A stretch of 64,000 bases of DNA. Origin: Lutibacter sp. Lineage in GTDB: Bacteria; Bacteroidota; Bacteroidia; Flavobacteriales; Flavobacteriaceae. Location: the NCBI RefSeq assembly GCF_016342705.1, contig NZ_JAEINV010000004.1:1-64000 (forward strand), given 5' to 3'. The stretch's first letter is position 1; every line of letters begins with the position of its first letter. The notes under the pieces are model-generated. The model did not search any database. It saw only the letters and a list, made by a program, of their open reading frames with translations, and was not told the origin of the DNA. Positions 56,441 to 64,000 of this stretch are shown in pieces. A program made the position numbers and the translations under genes.

Positions 56441-58187
56441 TTTTAGTAATCACCTCTTTTGCTTTTTCAAACTCCTGTTCCATCATTACATTTGTTGTTG
56501 GCGTATATCGCGCAAAATCACAATCATTTAAAACATCCATAAAATCTTTTATGGTAACTTCTTCAATACCTTTATTTTTTAATATTTCTGAAATTTTTTC
56601 TTTTGAAATATCAGAGGTTTCTATTTGTAATTTTGCCTTTAAGAAATTATGTAATGCCTTCTCTAACGCAATATAAAACGCTTCTTTTTTACCCAATTGT
56701 TTTTTAGCTTGTGATAGATATTTTTTAGCCAATCTGTCCGCTACTCTAATTTTATTTCCAAAAATATCTCCAGCACGTTCTGCACGTTTTTTACCTATAA
56801 AAATGGCAATTGGTATGGCTAAAAATGGTAACAATAACAATAAATAAAATGCTGTTGAATGTAAAAATTCTGGCTCTTTAATTGGTTTAAATTCCGTATC
56901 TAAATCAATATACCTAAAGTTGTTGTTATTAGCAACCACTTTTTGCTTTATAGTTGAAGTTGAATCTACTGTTGAAGGCAAATCTTTACCTTCTAGCACT
57001 TCCATAATAATAGCGTCTACCTGAATGGTTTTATACTTCTTTTCAGTAGTGTTAAAATAGGAAAAACTAACCTCAGGAATTTTATACTTTCCTTTATATT
57101 GCGGTACCACCGTGTAAATATCTGAAATACTTCCTCTTAAACCATTTAAAGATGTTGAAACTTCTTCTTTATGTTCTGGGGTGTACACTTCCAATTCTGT
57201 TGGTGTGGTTATTTTAGGGATTTCGAATAATTTTAAATTTCCTCTACCTGTAACTTCTACTATTATTTGAGCTGCGTCATTTGCTTTTAGCTGATTTTTA
57301 TCTGCTACAACTTTAAAATCAAATTCACCAACTGCACCCGTAAAATCAATTGGTTTCCCAGCTTCTGGCAACTCTTTTACTTTTACATTTCTTATAGCTG
57401 AAGCAGTTGAATAGTTAATGTTTCTGGTAATCATATTCCCAAAAAAGTCGCCTCTTCCTGTAGGAATTCCTACAGAAAAGTCCATTATCATTGGTTCAAT
57501 AATTAATTCTCCGGCTCTTTGTGGAATTAAAACGGCTTTTTTAAGTACTATATATCTATAATCTTCTCCATTATATTTTCCTTTTTGCACATTGATTTCA
57601 CTCACCTCAATATCTTGATTCCAAAATCCGTTATATTGTGGAGATTCCGTAACTCTCCAATCATTTACGCTTATGTTTTCACTAACAAAAAGTTTGTACA
57701 CCACATAAATTCCCTCACCTACATACGGGCTTAAATTTGAAACTTCCGCTACCAAATGGATGTTTTGTTGTGCTACATACTCTGGATTATTTGGATCTTT
57801 TGGAATTTCTACCGCTTTAGAAACGGTAATTTTTACAGGATTAGATTTAATGGTTTCTCCTTCATATTCAATAGTTGCAGGTTCAATAATAAATTCCCCT
57901 TCACTTTTAGGCTCTACAATATAAATATACGATTGTGAAAAACTTGCTTTACCGTTAATCCACGATTGATTTACAGATGAACTTGGGCCACCTACCACTT
58001 TAAAATTATTAAAAGATGGCGGTCTAAAATTATCTGCACCTTGTTTGTTTACAGAAAATTCTACTCTAAAACGTTGATTTACGCCTAAAGTATTTTTGCT
58101 CACAGATGTTTCAAACTCAATTTGAGCAAAAAATACTTGTGATGTAAGTACTAAAAAACCTAGTATGTAAAACTTCATTAATTTCAT
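56424..58187 (-). CDS. batD: BatD (oxygen tolerance family)
   Basis: FETSVSKNTLGVNQRFRVEFSVNKQGADNFRPPSFNNFKVVGGPSSS. Confidence 0.93.
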   Translation of the reverse strand: MKLMKFYILGFLVLTSQVFFAQIEFETSVSKNTLGVNQRFRVEFSVNKQGADNFRPPSFNNFKVVGGPSSSVNQSWINGKASFSQSYIYIVEPKSEGEFIIEPATIEYEGETIKSNPVKITVSKAVEIPKDPNNPEYVAQQNIHLVAEVSNLSPYVGEGIYVVYKLFVSENISVNDWRVTESPQYNGFWNQDIEVSEINVQKGKYNGEDYRYIVLKKAVLIPQRAGELIIEPMIMDFSVGIPTGRGDFFGNMITRNINYSTASAIRNVKVKELPEAGKPIDFTGAVGEFDFKVVADKNQLKANDAAQIIVEVTGRGNLKLFEIPKITTPTELEVYTPEHKEEVSTSLNGLRGSISDIYTVVPQYKGKYKIPEVSFSYFNTTEKKYKTIQVDAIIMEVLEGKDLPSTVDSTSTIKQKVVANNNNFRYIDLDTEFKPIKEPEFLHSTAFYLLLLLPFLAIPIAIFIGKKRAERAGDIFGNKIRVADRLAKKYLSQAKKQLGKKEAFYIALEKALHNFLKAKLQIETSDISKEKISEILKNKGIEEVTIKDFMDVLNDCDFARYTPTTNVMMEQEFEKAKEVITKIDKHL

Positions 58188-58215
58188 TGGTTCAAAAATT
58201 GGTTATTGTTATAAA

Positions 58216-58995
58216 TTACCAGTCTTTTTCTTGTTTAATTTTTCTACCTTTTGATTTTTGCTCATTCATCTTTTGTTGTGTTTTATTTTCTTCATTATTC
58301 ATAGCATCCAACAATTGTTTCATTTGCTCTGGCGATAATTGATTTGGACGCGGTTGTGGTTGCTCTTTTTTCTCAGGATCTTGTTTATCATCCTTCTTTT
58401 CATCGCCTTTATCATCTTTTTTGTCCTTTCCTTTATCTTTATCGTCTTTTTTATCTTGATTTTTATCTTTATCGCCGCCGTCTTTATCTTTATTATCTTT
58501 ATTCTTATCGTCTTTATTATCCTTATTATCTTTATCTTGTTGGTCTTTCAAAAGTTTTTGAGCCAATGCTAAGTTATAGCGAGTTTCATCGTCTTTTGAA
58601 TTATTTCTCATAGAGTTTTTATAAGCTTCAACTGCTTGTGCATATTGTTTTTCTTTCATAAAAGAATTTCCCATATTATGAAAAATCTCCGCTTTACTCA
58701 TTTTATCTTTAGTTGCTTTTGCTGACAATTCATAATTTGCAATCGCTTCTTTACTTCTTCCTTGTTGATAAATGGTGTTTCCTAAATTATATGCCGCTTT
58801 ACCATAATTTGGGTTTTTAGAAAGTGCTTTTTTATAAGCAACTTCTGCATCGGAAAATTTTAATTGATTGTACAGTTTATTTCCTTCCCTTACCTCAGTT
58901 CTTGCTTCGCGCTCTAATTGTTCTTGATTAGGCTGTTGGGCAAATAACATTGTTGTAAACGTTAAAAATACTATGATTAAACTATTTCTTTTCAT
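58216..58995 (-). CDS. batC: BatC-like TPR protein with Lys/Asp-rich segment
   Basis: TPR repeats (GKAAYNLGNTIYQQG); KDNKDNKDDKNKDNKDKDGGDKDK low complexity. Confidence 0.88.
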   Translation of the reverse strand: MKRNSLIIVFLTFTTMLFAQQPNQEQLEREARTEVREGNKLYNQLKFSDAEVAYKKALSKNPNYGKAAYNLGNTIYQQGRSKEAIANYELSAKATKDKMSKAEIFHNMGNSFMKEKQYAQAVEAYKNSMRNNSKDDETRYNLALAQKLLKDQQDKDNKDNKDDKNKDNKDKDGGDKDKNQDKKDDKDKGKDKKDDKGDEKKDDKQDPEKKEQPQPRPNQLSPEQMKQLLDAMNNEENKTQQKMNEQKSKGRKIKQEKDW

Positions 58996-60019
58996 TGAAT
59001 AAATTTAATTTTTGAATCCATTTCGTTTTCTTCTCTAGCAATAATACATCTATTAAAAGGAATAATAAGCCAAAACCTATAAACCACTGAAATTGGTCTT
59101 TATAATCTGAAAATTGTTTAGTTTCAAATTCGTTTTTTTCGGCTTTTAACAATAAATCTTCAATGGTTTTAATAGTTTCTTGAGTTCTATTTCCATCAAT
59201 GTATTTTCCGTTTCCTTCCGAAGCAATTTCACTTAAAACCTCTGGCTTTAATTGCGTAATAACAACTTCTCCTTTATTGTCTTTTTTATAACTTATAACA
59301 TTTCCATTTTCTTTAATTGGAATTGGACCACCTTTTTCTGTTCCAATACCAATAGTGAAAATTTTAATTCCTGCTTTGGTAGCATCTTCAGCCGCGTAAG
59401 CAACATTTTCTTCGTGATCTTCACCATCAGAAACAATAAATAAAAATCTATTGGTTCTTTCTTTCATATCAAAATACGTAATTCCTCTGTTAATGGCTTC
59501 GTTAATAGCAGTTCCTTGGCTTGACACCATATCTGGATCAGCATTTTGTAAAAACATTTTTGCTGCAGCGTGGTCAGTTGTTATTGGTAATAATGGATAG
59601 GAATTTCCCGCATAAATAATAACTCCAACTCTATCACTTCCTAAATTATCTATAATTTTAGTAATTATTTGCTTGGCTTTTTCCAATCTACTTGGCGCAA
59701 TATCTTCTGCTAACATACTTTTAGAAACGTCTAAAGCAAAAACAATATCAACTCCTTGTCGCTTTATAGTTTCCAGCTTTGTTCCCATTTTTGGATTAAC
59801 CAATGCTATAACCAAAAATGCTAAAGCAACGCAAATTACTCCAATTTTTAAGAAAGATTTGAAGGTAGACATTTGTGGACTTAATTTTTCCATTAAACCA
59901 CTGTCTGCAAATTGTTTTTGTTTTCTTTTTTTCCACCACAACACCAACAAAAACAACACAAATATTACTGGAATACTTGCTAAATATATAAAATATGTTG
60001 GTTCTTCTAATTGATACAT
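58982..60019 (-). CDS. batB: BatB, VWA domain protein
   Basis: DIVFALDVSKSMLAEDIAPSRLEKAK; VSDGEDHEE. Confidence 0.93.
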   Translation of the reverse strand: MYQLEEPTYFIYLASIPVIFVLFLLVLWWKKRKQKQFADSGLMEKLSPQMSTFKSFLKIGVICVALAFLVIALVNPKMGTKLETIKRQGVDIVFALDVSKSMLAEDIAPSRLEKAKQIITKIIDNLGSDRVGVIIYAGNSYPLLPITTDHAAAKMFLQNADPDMVSSQGTAINEAINRGITYFDMKERTNRFLFIVSDGEDHEENVAYAAEDATKAGIKIFTIGIGTEKGGPIPIKENGNVISYKKDNKGEVVITQLKPEVLSEIASEGNGKYIDGNRTQETIKTIEDLLLKAEKNEFETKQFSDYKDQFQWFIGFGLLFLLIDVLLLEKKTKWIQKLNLFNEKK

Positions 60020-60024
60020 TTCTT

Positions 60025-60056
60025 ATTAGTTTAATGGTTTAATAGTTGAATGGTTT
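60025..60056. repeat. 16-bp tandem duplication (2 units)
   Basis: attagtttaatggttt / aatagttgaatggttt. Confidence 0.6.
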
Positions 60057-60412
60057 ATTTGCGCTTTTCGTAAAGCATTTAACATTCTCGATATTTTACC
60101 TATTTCTACCCTTACTTTGACATAATTTTCTTCTGAAATAAAATTTAATTCTTTTGATATAATTACTTGATTTAAAACTTCCATTAATGAGCTAAAAGCC
60201 AAAGTTGTAAAATGAGCTTTATCCTTATTAGTTTGTCTTGAAGTTCCTTCAGCTAAATTAGATGCAATTGAAACTGATGCTCTTCTTAACTGACTTACCA
60301 ATCCATACTTTTCATTTTCTGGAAAATTAGTTGTTAATTGATATATTGTTTTTGATAAATCAACAGAACACTTCCAAACTTCTAATTTTTCAAATGAAAA
60401 TTCATACTCCAT
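60026..60412 (-). CDS. Four helix bundle protein (23S rRNA intervening-sequence protein family)
   Basis: FEKLEVWKCSVDLSKTIYQLTTNFPENEKYGLVSQLRRASVSIASNLAEGTSR. Confidence 0.92.
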   Translation of the reverse strand: MEYEFSFEKLEVWKCSVDLSKTIYQLTTNFPENEKYGLVSQLRRASVSIASNLAEGTSRQTNKDKAHFTTLAFSSLMEVLNQVIISKELNFISEENYVKVRVEIGKISRMLNALRKAQINHSTIKPLN

Positions 60413-60452
60413 AACTTTTACACTTTTCAACTAAAACACCTATCAACTAAAT

Positions 60453-61457
60453 TTAAATAAAACTTTTAAAAATTGTGTGTTTTAATAACATTTCAATAAA
60501 AATTAGCAGACCTGCTAATAGTACTAAAATTCTATAATCTTCTTGATAATTATAATATTTAAACTCTTCAATTTCTGTTTTTTCTAGCTTATTTATTTCA
60601 TTATAAATAGCTTTTAACTTTGTGTTATCAGTAGCTCTAAAATATTTTCCCCCGGTTTCTTTAGCAATATATTTTAATAAAGCTTCATCAATTTCAACGG
60701 GTGAATTTCTAAATAATAACTGACCCGTTCTTGGATCTTTTGCATAAGGAAAAGAAGCCATTCCGTTTGTTCCTAATCCAATGGTGTATACTTTAATTCC
60801 AAGTCCAATCGCTAATTCTGTAGCCGTTTTAGGATCAACAAAACCTGTATTGTTTACACCATCTGTTAATAAAATAATTACTTTGCTTTTAGCTTTGCTA
60901 TCTTTTAATCTGTTTACAGCAGAACCCAATCCCATTCCTATCGCTGTTCCGCCATCTAGCTCTCCCCAATTTAGTTCTGAAATTGTTTTTTGAACAATTC
61001 TTTTATCACTTGTAATTGGTGTTTGTGTAAAACTTTCACCCGCATATACTACAATTCCAATTCTATCATTTGGACGTTGATTTACAAATTGTGCTGCTAC
61101 TTTTTTTAGTGCTTCTAGTCTATTTGGTTTTAAATCTCGCGCTAACATACTTGCAGAAACATCTATTGCCATTACAATATCAATTCCTTTATTAGTTTTA
61201 GTATGCTGACTCACTGAAACTATTCTTGGTCTAGCCAAAGCAATAATTAACAGCGCAATTGCCAATATTCTTAAAATTGCCAATATTGGTTTTAGCTTGG
61301 CAACAATAGACGTTTTAGCTTGAAAACCTTTGGTGCTTGACACCAATAAACTTGTACTATCATTTTTTCTAATTAAAAAATACCAAACAGCTAACAATGG
61401 TATTAATAGTAATAACCATAAAAACTGCGGATGTAAAAATTCAAAATTTCTTAACAT
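60453..61457 (-). CDS. batA: BatA, VWA domain protein
   Basis: DIVMAIDVSASMLARDLKPNRLEALKKVA; LLTDGVNNTGFVDP. Confidence 0.93.
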   Translation of the reverse strand: MLRNFEFLHPQFLWLLLLIPLLAVWYFLIRKNDSTSLLVSSTKGFQAKTSIVAKLKPILAILRILAIALLIIALARPRIVSVSQHTKTNKGIDIVMAIDVSASMLARDLKPNRLEALKKVAAQFVNQRPNDRIGIVVYAGESFTQTPITSDKRIVQKTISELNWGELDGGTAIGMGLGSAVNRLKDSKAKSKVIILLTDGVNNTGFVDPKTATELAIGLGIKVYTIGLGTNGMASFPYAKDPRTGQLLFRNSPVEIDEALLKYIAKETGGKYFRATDNTKLKAIYNEINKLEKTEIEEFKYYNYQEDYRILVLLAGLLIFIEMLLKHTIFKSFI

Positions 61458-61460
61458 TGG

Positions 61461-63053
61461 TTATGGTTTTATACGCACAGAATTGATAATTCGTTCACTT
61501 ATTTTATTAGCATTAGTTTCATTTTTTAAATTTGAAACTATTACTTGTCTCATACTTTTAGTATCAGCAAAAAATAACATTGTTAATTTATAATCTGTTA
61601 ATTCAGACGTTAATAAACTTTTTCTTTGATAATTTACAGTTACTTTTTTTCCTTCCAATCCGTTATTTGTAATTGATTCTTCTTCATAATTTGAAAAAAT
61701 TGTACCCATACTTTGTTCCATTTCTTTTAATGATCCCTTTACGCCTGCATCCAAATCTATATTTCCCATTTCTCTTAGAAAATTTGTTGAATTAACAGCA
61801 ATATAAAAATCACTAATTAAACTACCAAAGGTATGAATTGTATAATCTCCAACAACCGACATTACGCTTTCTGGCAAGTGAACCGATTCTAATTTTAATA
61901 ATTCTGGAGTTTCTATTGTAACTTCAGGAAAACCATAACTAGCTGTGTACCATTGGCTATCTATCATTTCAGATGTTGTAGATCCAATCACATTTTGTTT
62001 TACATATTTATAGCCAAAATAGCCCAGTACACTTAGAATTAAAATAAGAACTGCAACAATTATTAAAATGTACTTTACTACATTATTTTTCTTTTTCTTA
62101 ACTAGCTTTTCTATTGATTGAATCGCAGTATCTATGTTGCTTTCAACTTCCACAGGATCGTTTTTATGAACCGCAACTTGTGTGTCTTTTAAAATTAATT
62201 CAACCGTATTTCTATCCTCTTTAATTTCTTCAACAATTGGGTTAGATTTGGCGAATTTCACTAAATCGGCACTTTGCAATACTCTTTTTAACTGTTGAAT
62301 TGTTTCTTTAGAAATACCTATATTACTAGATTCATTAAAATCATTAATTGTTTCAATTAACTCATTTGTGGTAGATTCTAACGCTGGAATATTAATGTCC
62401 TTTTCTATATAAGTTCTAACAATATCTGTTAATTCTGAATAATAAATTTTAACTTTATTTTGTTGCAATAACTGTTTTTCATCTAATTCTTTTAAACGTT
62501 TAAACGCTTCTTGAATTGGTGCTACATACACAACAATTTCTTTCTCTTTTTTCTTTCTGAAAATAAAATACAATGCAACTCCAATTAATGCTACTAATAA
62601 AAGCAACCACCACAATAAATGCTTGTAATCATCAAAAGTTTTTGGTTCACTTTTAATGGATTTAATTTCAAACATTTTTTGCTTAAGCGTATCAACTTGT
62701 ACGGTTGCAACATTAATCAACAAAGAGTCTGTTAAATATTTTGAATTATTAATTAAAATTTGTTGTCTTGGAATAATATATACCCCGCTATCAAAACTAG
62801 TTAATAAATACTTTTTTTCAAGTTGGCTTTTTAAAGTGTCTGTTGGTAAAGCTTCTACAAGTTCTACTTTTCCTAAACTATCTAATTTTATCGTTGGAAA
62901 AACAATATTGCTATTGCCTTTAACTGCAATTTTAAATTGAATTTGTTCTCCAATTTTAATGGAAGTTTTATCAACTGAAATTGACACAGGATTTTCTTGA
63001 GAATAGCTCAATAATCCTATAAAAAATATGCTAAATAAAAAAAGTTTTTTCAT
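61461..63053 (-). CDS. Bat-operon membrane protein (BatD-like N-terminal domain, two TM regions)
   Basis: Signal peptide; ENPVSISVDKTSIKIGEQIQFKIAVKG; located between DUF58 and BatA. Confidence 0.75.
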   Translation of the reverse strand: MKKLFLFSIFFIGLLSYSQENPVSISVDKTSIKIGEQIQFKIAVKGNSNIVFPTIKLDSLGKVELVEALPTDTLKSQLEKKYLLTSFDSGVYIIPRQQILINNSKYLTDSLLINVATVQVDTLKQKMFEIKSIKSEPKTFDDYKHLLWWLLLLVALIGVALYFIFRKKKEKEIVVYVAPIQEAFKRLKELDEKQLLQQNKVKIYYSELTDIVRTYIEKDINIPALESTTNELIETINDFNESSNIGISKETIQQLKRVLQSADLVKFAKSNPIVEEIKEDRNTVELILKDTQVAVHKNDPVEVESNIDTAIQSIEKLVKKKKNNVVKYILIIVAVLILILSVLGYFGYKYVKQNVIGSTTSEMIDSQWYTASYGFPEVTIETPELLKLESVHLPESVMSVVGDYTIHTFGSLISDFYIAVNSTNFLREMGNIDLDAGVKGSLKEMEQSMGTIFSNYEEESITNNGLEGKKVTVNYQRKSLLTSELTDYKLTMLFFADTKSMRQVIVSNLKNETNANKISERIINSVRIKP

Positions 63054-63086
63054 TTTAAATGCGTTCAACCCAATCAATTTCATTTA

Positions 63087-63959
63087 TTATCTTGTTCCTT
63101 TTTGTTTAAAATAACCCAATAATTTTTTTACATAACTCTCATCAATTCTAGAGCTAATAGTTCCTGCGCCACTATGGTTAAAAGATTTTTCGAAATAATC
63201 TACAGATTTTAAATAATGCTCCGCATAACCATTTCTCACACTTTTTGAAGCAGTATTCACTAACATTGTTTTTCCTGTTTCGGCATCTAACATTGGTACC
63301 AAACCTACATTTGGCATTTCTACATCGTGTTTATCAAAAACTCTAATACCAGTTACATCGTGTTTTCTACCAACAATTTTTAATGTATGCTCGTAATGAT
63401 CATCCATAAAATCAGAAAGTACAAAAACAATGGCTTTTTTCTTCATGACACTCGATAAAAATTTCAACGCTCCGTTAATACTTGTTTTGGTGCTTTTTGG
63501 TTGAAATTCTATTAATTCTCTAATTATTCTAAGTACGTGACTTTTTCCTTTTTTTGGTGGAATAAATAATTCTGCTTCATCTGAAAAAAGTAATAAACCT
63601 ACTTTATCGTTATTTTGAATTGCTGAAAAAGCTAAGGTTGCAGCAATTTCTGTAATGGTATCTCTTTTAAATTGTAGTGTAGTTCCAAAAAATTCTGAGC
63701 CACTCACATCCACCATCAACATCATTGTTAATTCTCGTTCTTCTTCAAAAACTTTTACAAATGGTTCGTTATAACGTGCAGTAACATTCCAGTCAATCGC
63801 TCTCACATCATCACCATATTGGTACTGTCTAACTTCAGAAAAAGTCATACCACGCCCTTTAAATGAACTGTGATATTCACCTGAAAATATATGATCAGAC
63901 AAACGACGTGTCTTAATCTCTATTTTTCGAACTTTTTTAAGTATTTCTTTAGTATCCAT
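63087..63959 (-). CDS. DUF58 domain-containing protein
   Basis: GRGMTFSEVRQYQYGDDVRAIDWNVTARYNEPFVKVFEEERELTMMLMVDVSGSE. Confidence 0.93.
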   Translation of the reverse strand: MDTKEILKKVRKIEIKTRRLSDHIFSGEYHSSFKGRGMTFSEVRQYQYGDDVRAIDWNVTARYNEPFVKVFEEERELTMMLMVDVSGSEFFGTTLQFKRDTITEIAATLAFSAIQNNDKVGLLLFSDEAELFIPPKKGKSHVLRIIRELIEFQPKSTKTSINGALKFLSSVMKKKAIVFVLSDFMDDHYEHTLKIVGRKHDVTGIRVFDKHDVEMPNVGLVPMLDAETGKTMLVNTASKSVRNGYAEHYLKSVDYFEKSFNHSGAGTISSRIDESYVKKLLGYFKQKGTR

Positions 63960-63964
63960 TGTTT

Positions 63965-64000
63965 AAAGTTTGAAAGTTAAAAAGTTTGAAAGTTGAAAAG
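63965..64000. repeat. 16-bp tandem repeat at window edge
   Basis: aaagtttgaaagttaa / aaagtttgaaagttga / aaag; continues out of window. Confidence 0.65.

Noticed and set aside
58339-58613. Plus ORFs 58339..58572 and 58344..58613
   Set aside because: Antisense artefacts of the BatC Lys/Asp repeat (poly-I/F/L or Y/L translations).
1-64000. tRNA, rRNA, transposase, phage or secondary-metabolite cluster
   Set aside because: None recognised by reading the sequence and ORF products; a tRNAscan/Infernal run would be needed to exclude small RNAs.

Overview
AT-rich chromosomal window from a Bacteroidetes (Flavobacteriia-like) genome: TAnnTTTG -7 boxes, gliding/adhesin-type PKD protein, Bat operon, lipoproteins. 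The largest feature is absent from the supplied ORF track. Positions 1-11991 on the minus strand form one open frame (at least 3997 codons, running off the left edge). It encodes a giant secreted adhesin-like protein: signal peptide, about 13 PKD units, a long PKD-like/Ig-like array, DUF11-like repeats, then CshA-type fibril repeats. Next come: a serine hydrolase; a TetR-led ABC-2 efflux operon (TolC, HlyD, two ATPases, two permeases) whose gaps hold REP-like palindromes and a GIY-YIG gene; sufS with a Fur-type 7-1-7 palindrome; an M43-type metalloprotease; rnhA; purN; acpP-fabF-rnc-(IPExxxVDY)-pyk; DUF2891; an M28 peptidase; a NUMOD4/HNH + Zn-ribbon pair divergent from a short ssb; an Ala-rich coiled-coil lipoprotein plus an OM barrel; tex; MORN-repeat protein(s); metG; LD-carboxypeptidase; YraN; thioesterase; DUF134 + NifX-like; redoxins; SDR; CvpA; and the Bat operon (DUF58, BatA-E) with a four-helix-bundle gene inserted. 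Best second-look items: (1) a MORN gene cut by one in-frame TAA exactly where a MORN motif should have its Tyr, with the paralogous internal unit keeping TAT there; (2) six uninterrupted 21-bp repeats at 39250-39375 that read as a decayed heptad (xNIAKQF) on the minus strand; (3) a ~1.5 kb tandem supra-module duplication in the giant adhesin; (4) a Fur-like operator at the sufS promoter; (5) TTTACnnACGA direct repeats 20 bp apart between NUMOD4/HNH and ssb; (6) a four-helix-bundle insertion in the bat operon with matching 16-bp tandem duplications 5 bp upstream of both batB and the DUF58 gene. I saw no CRISPR array, rRNA, tRNA or transposase. I do not claim a proven new defence or metabolic system.
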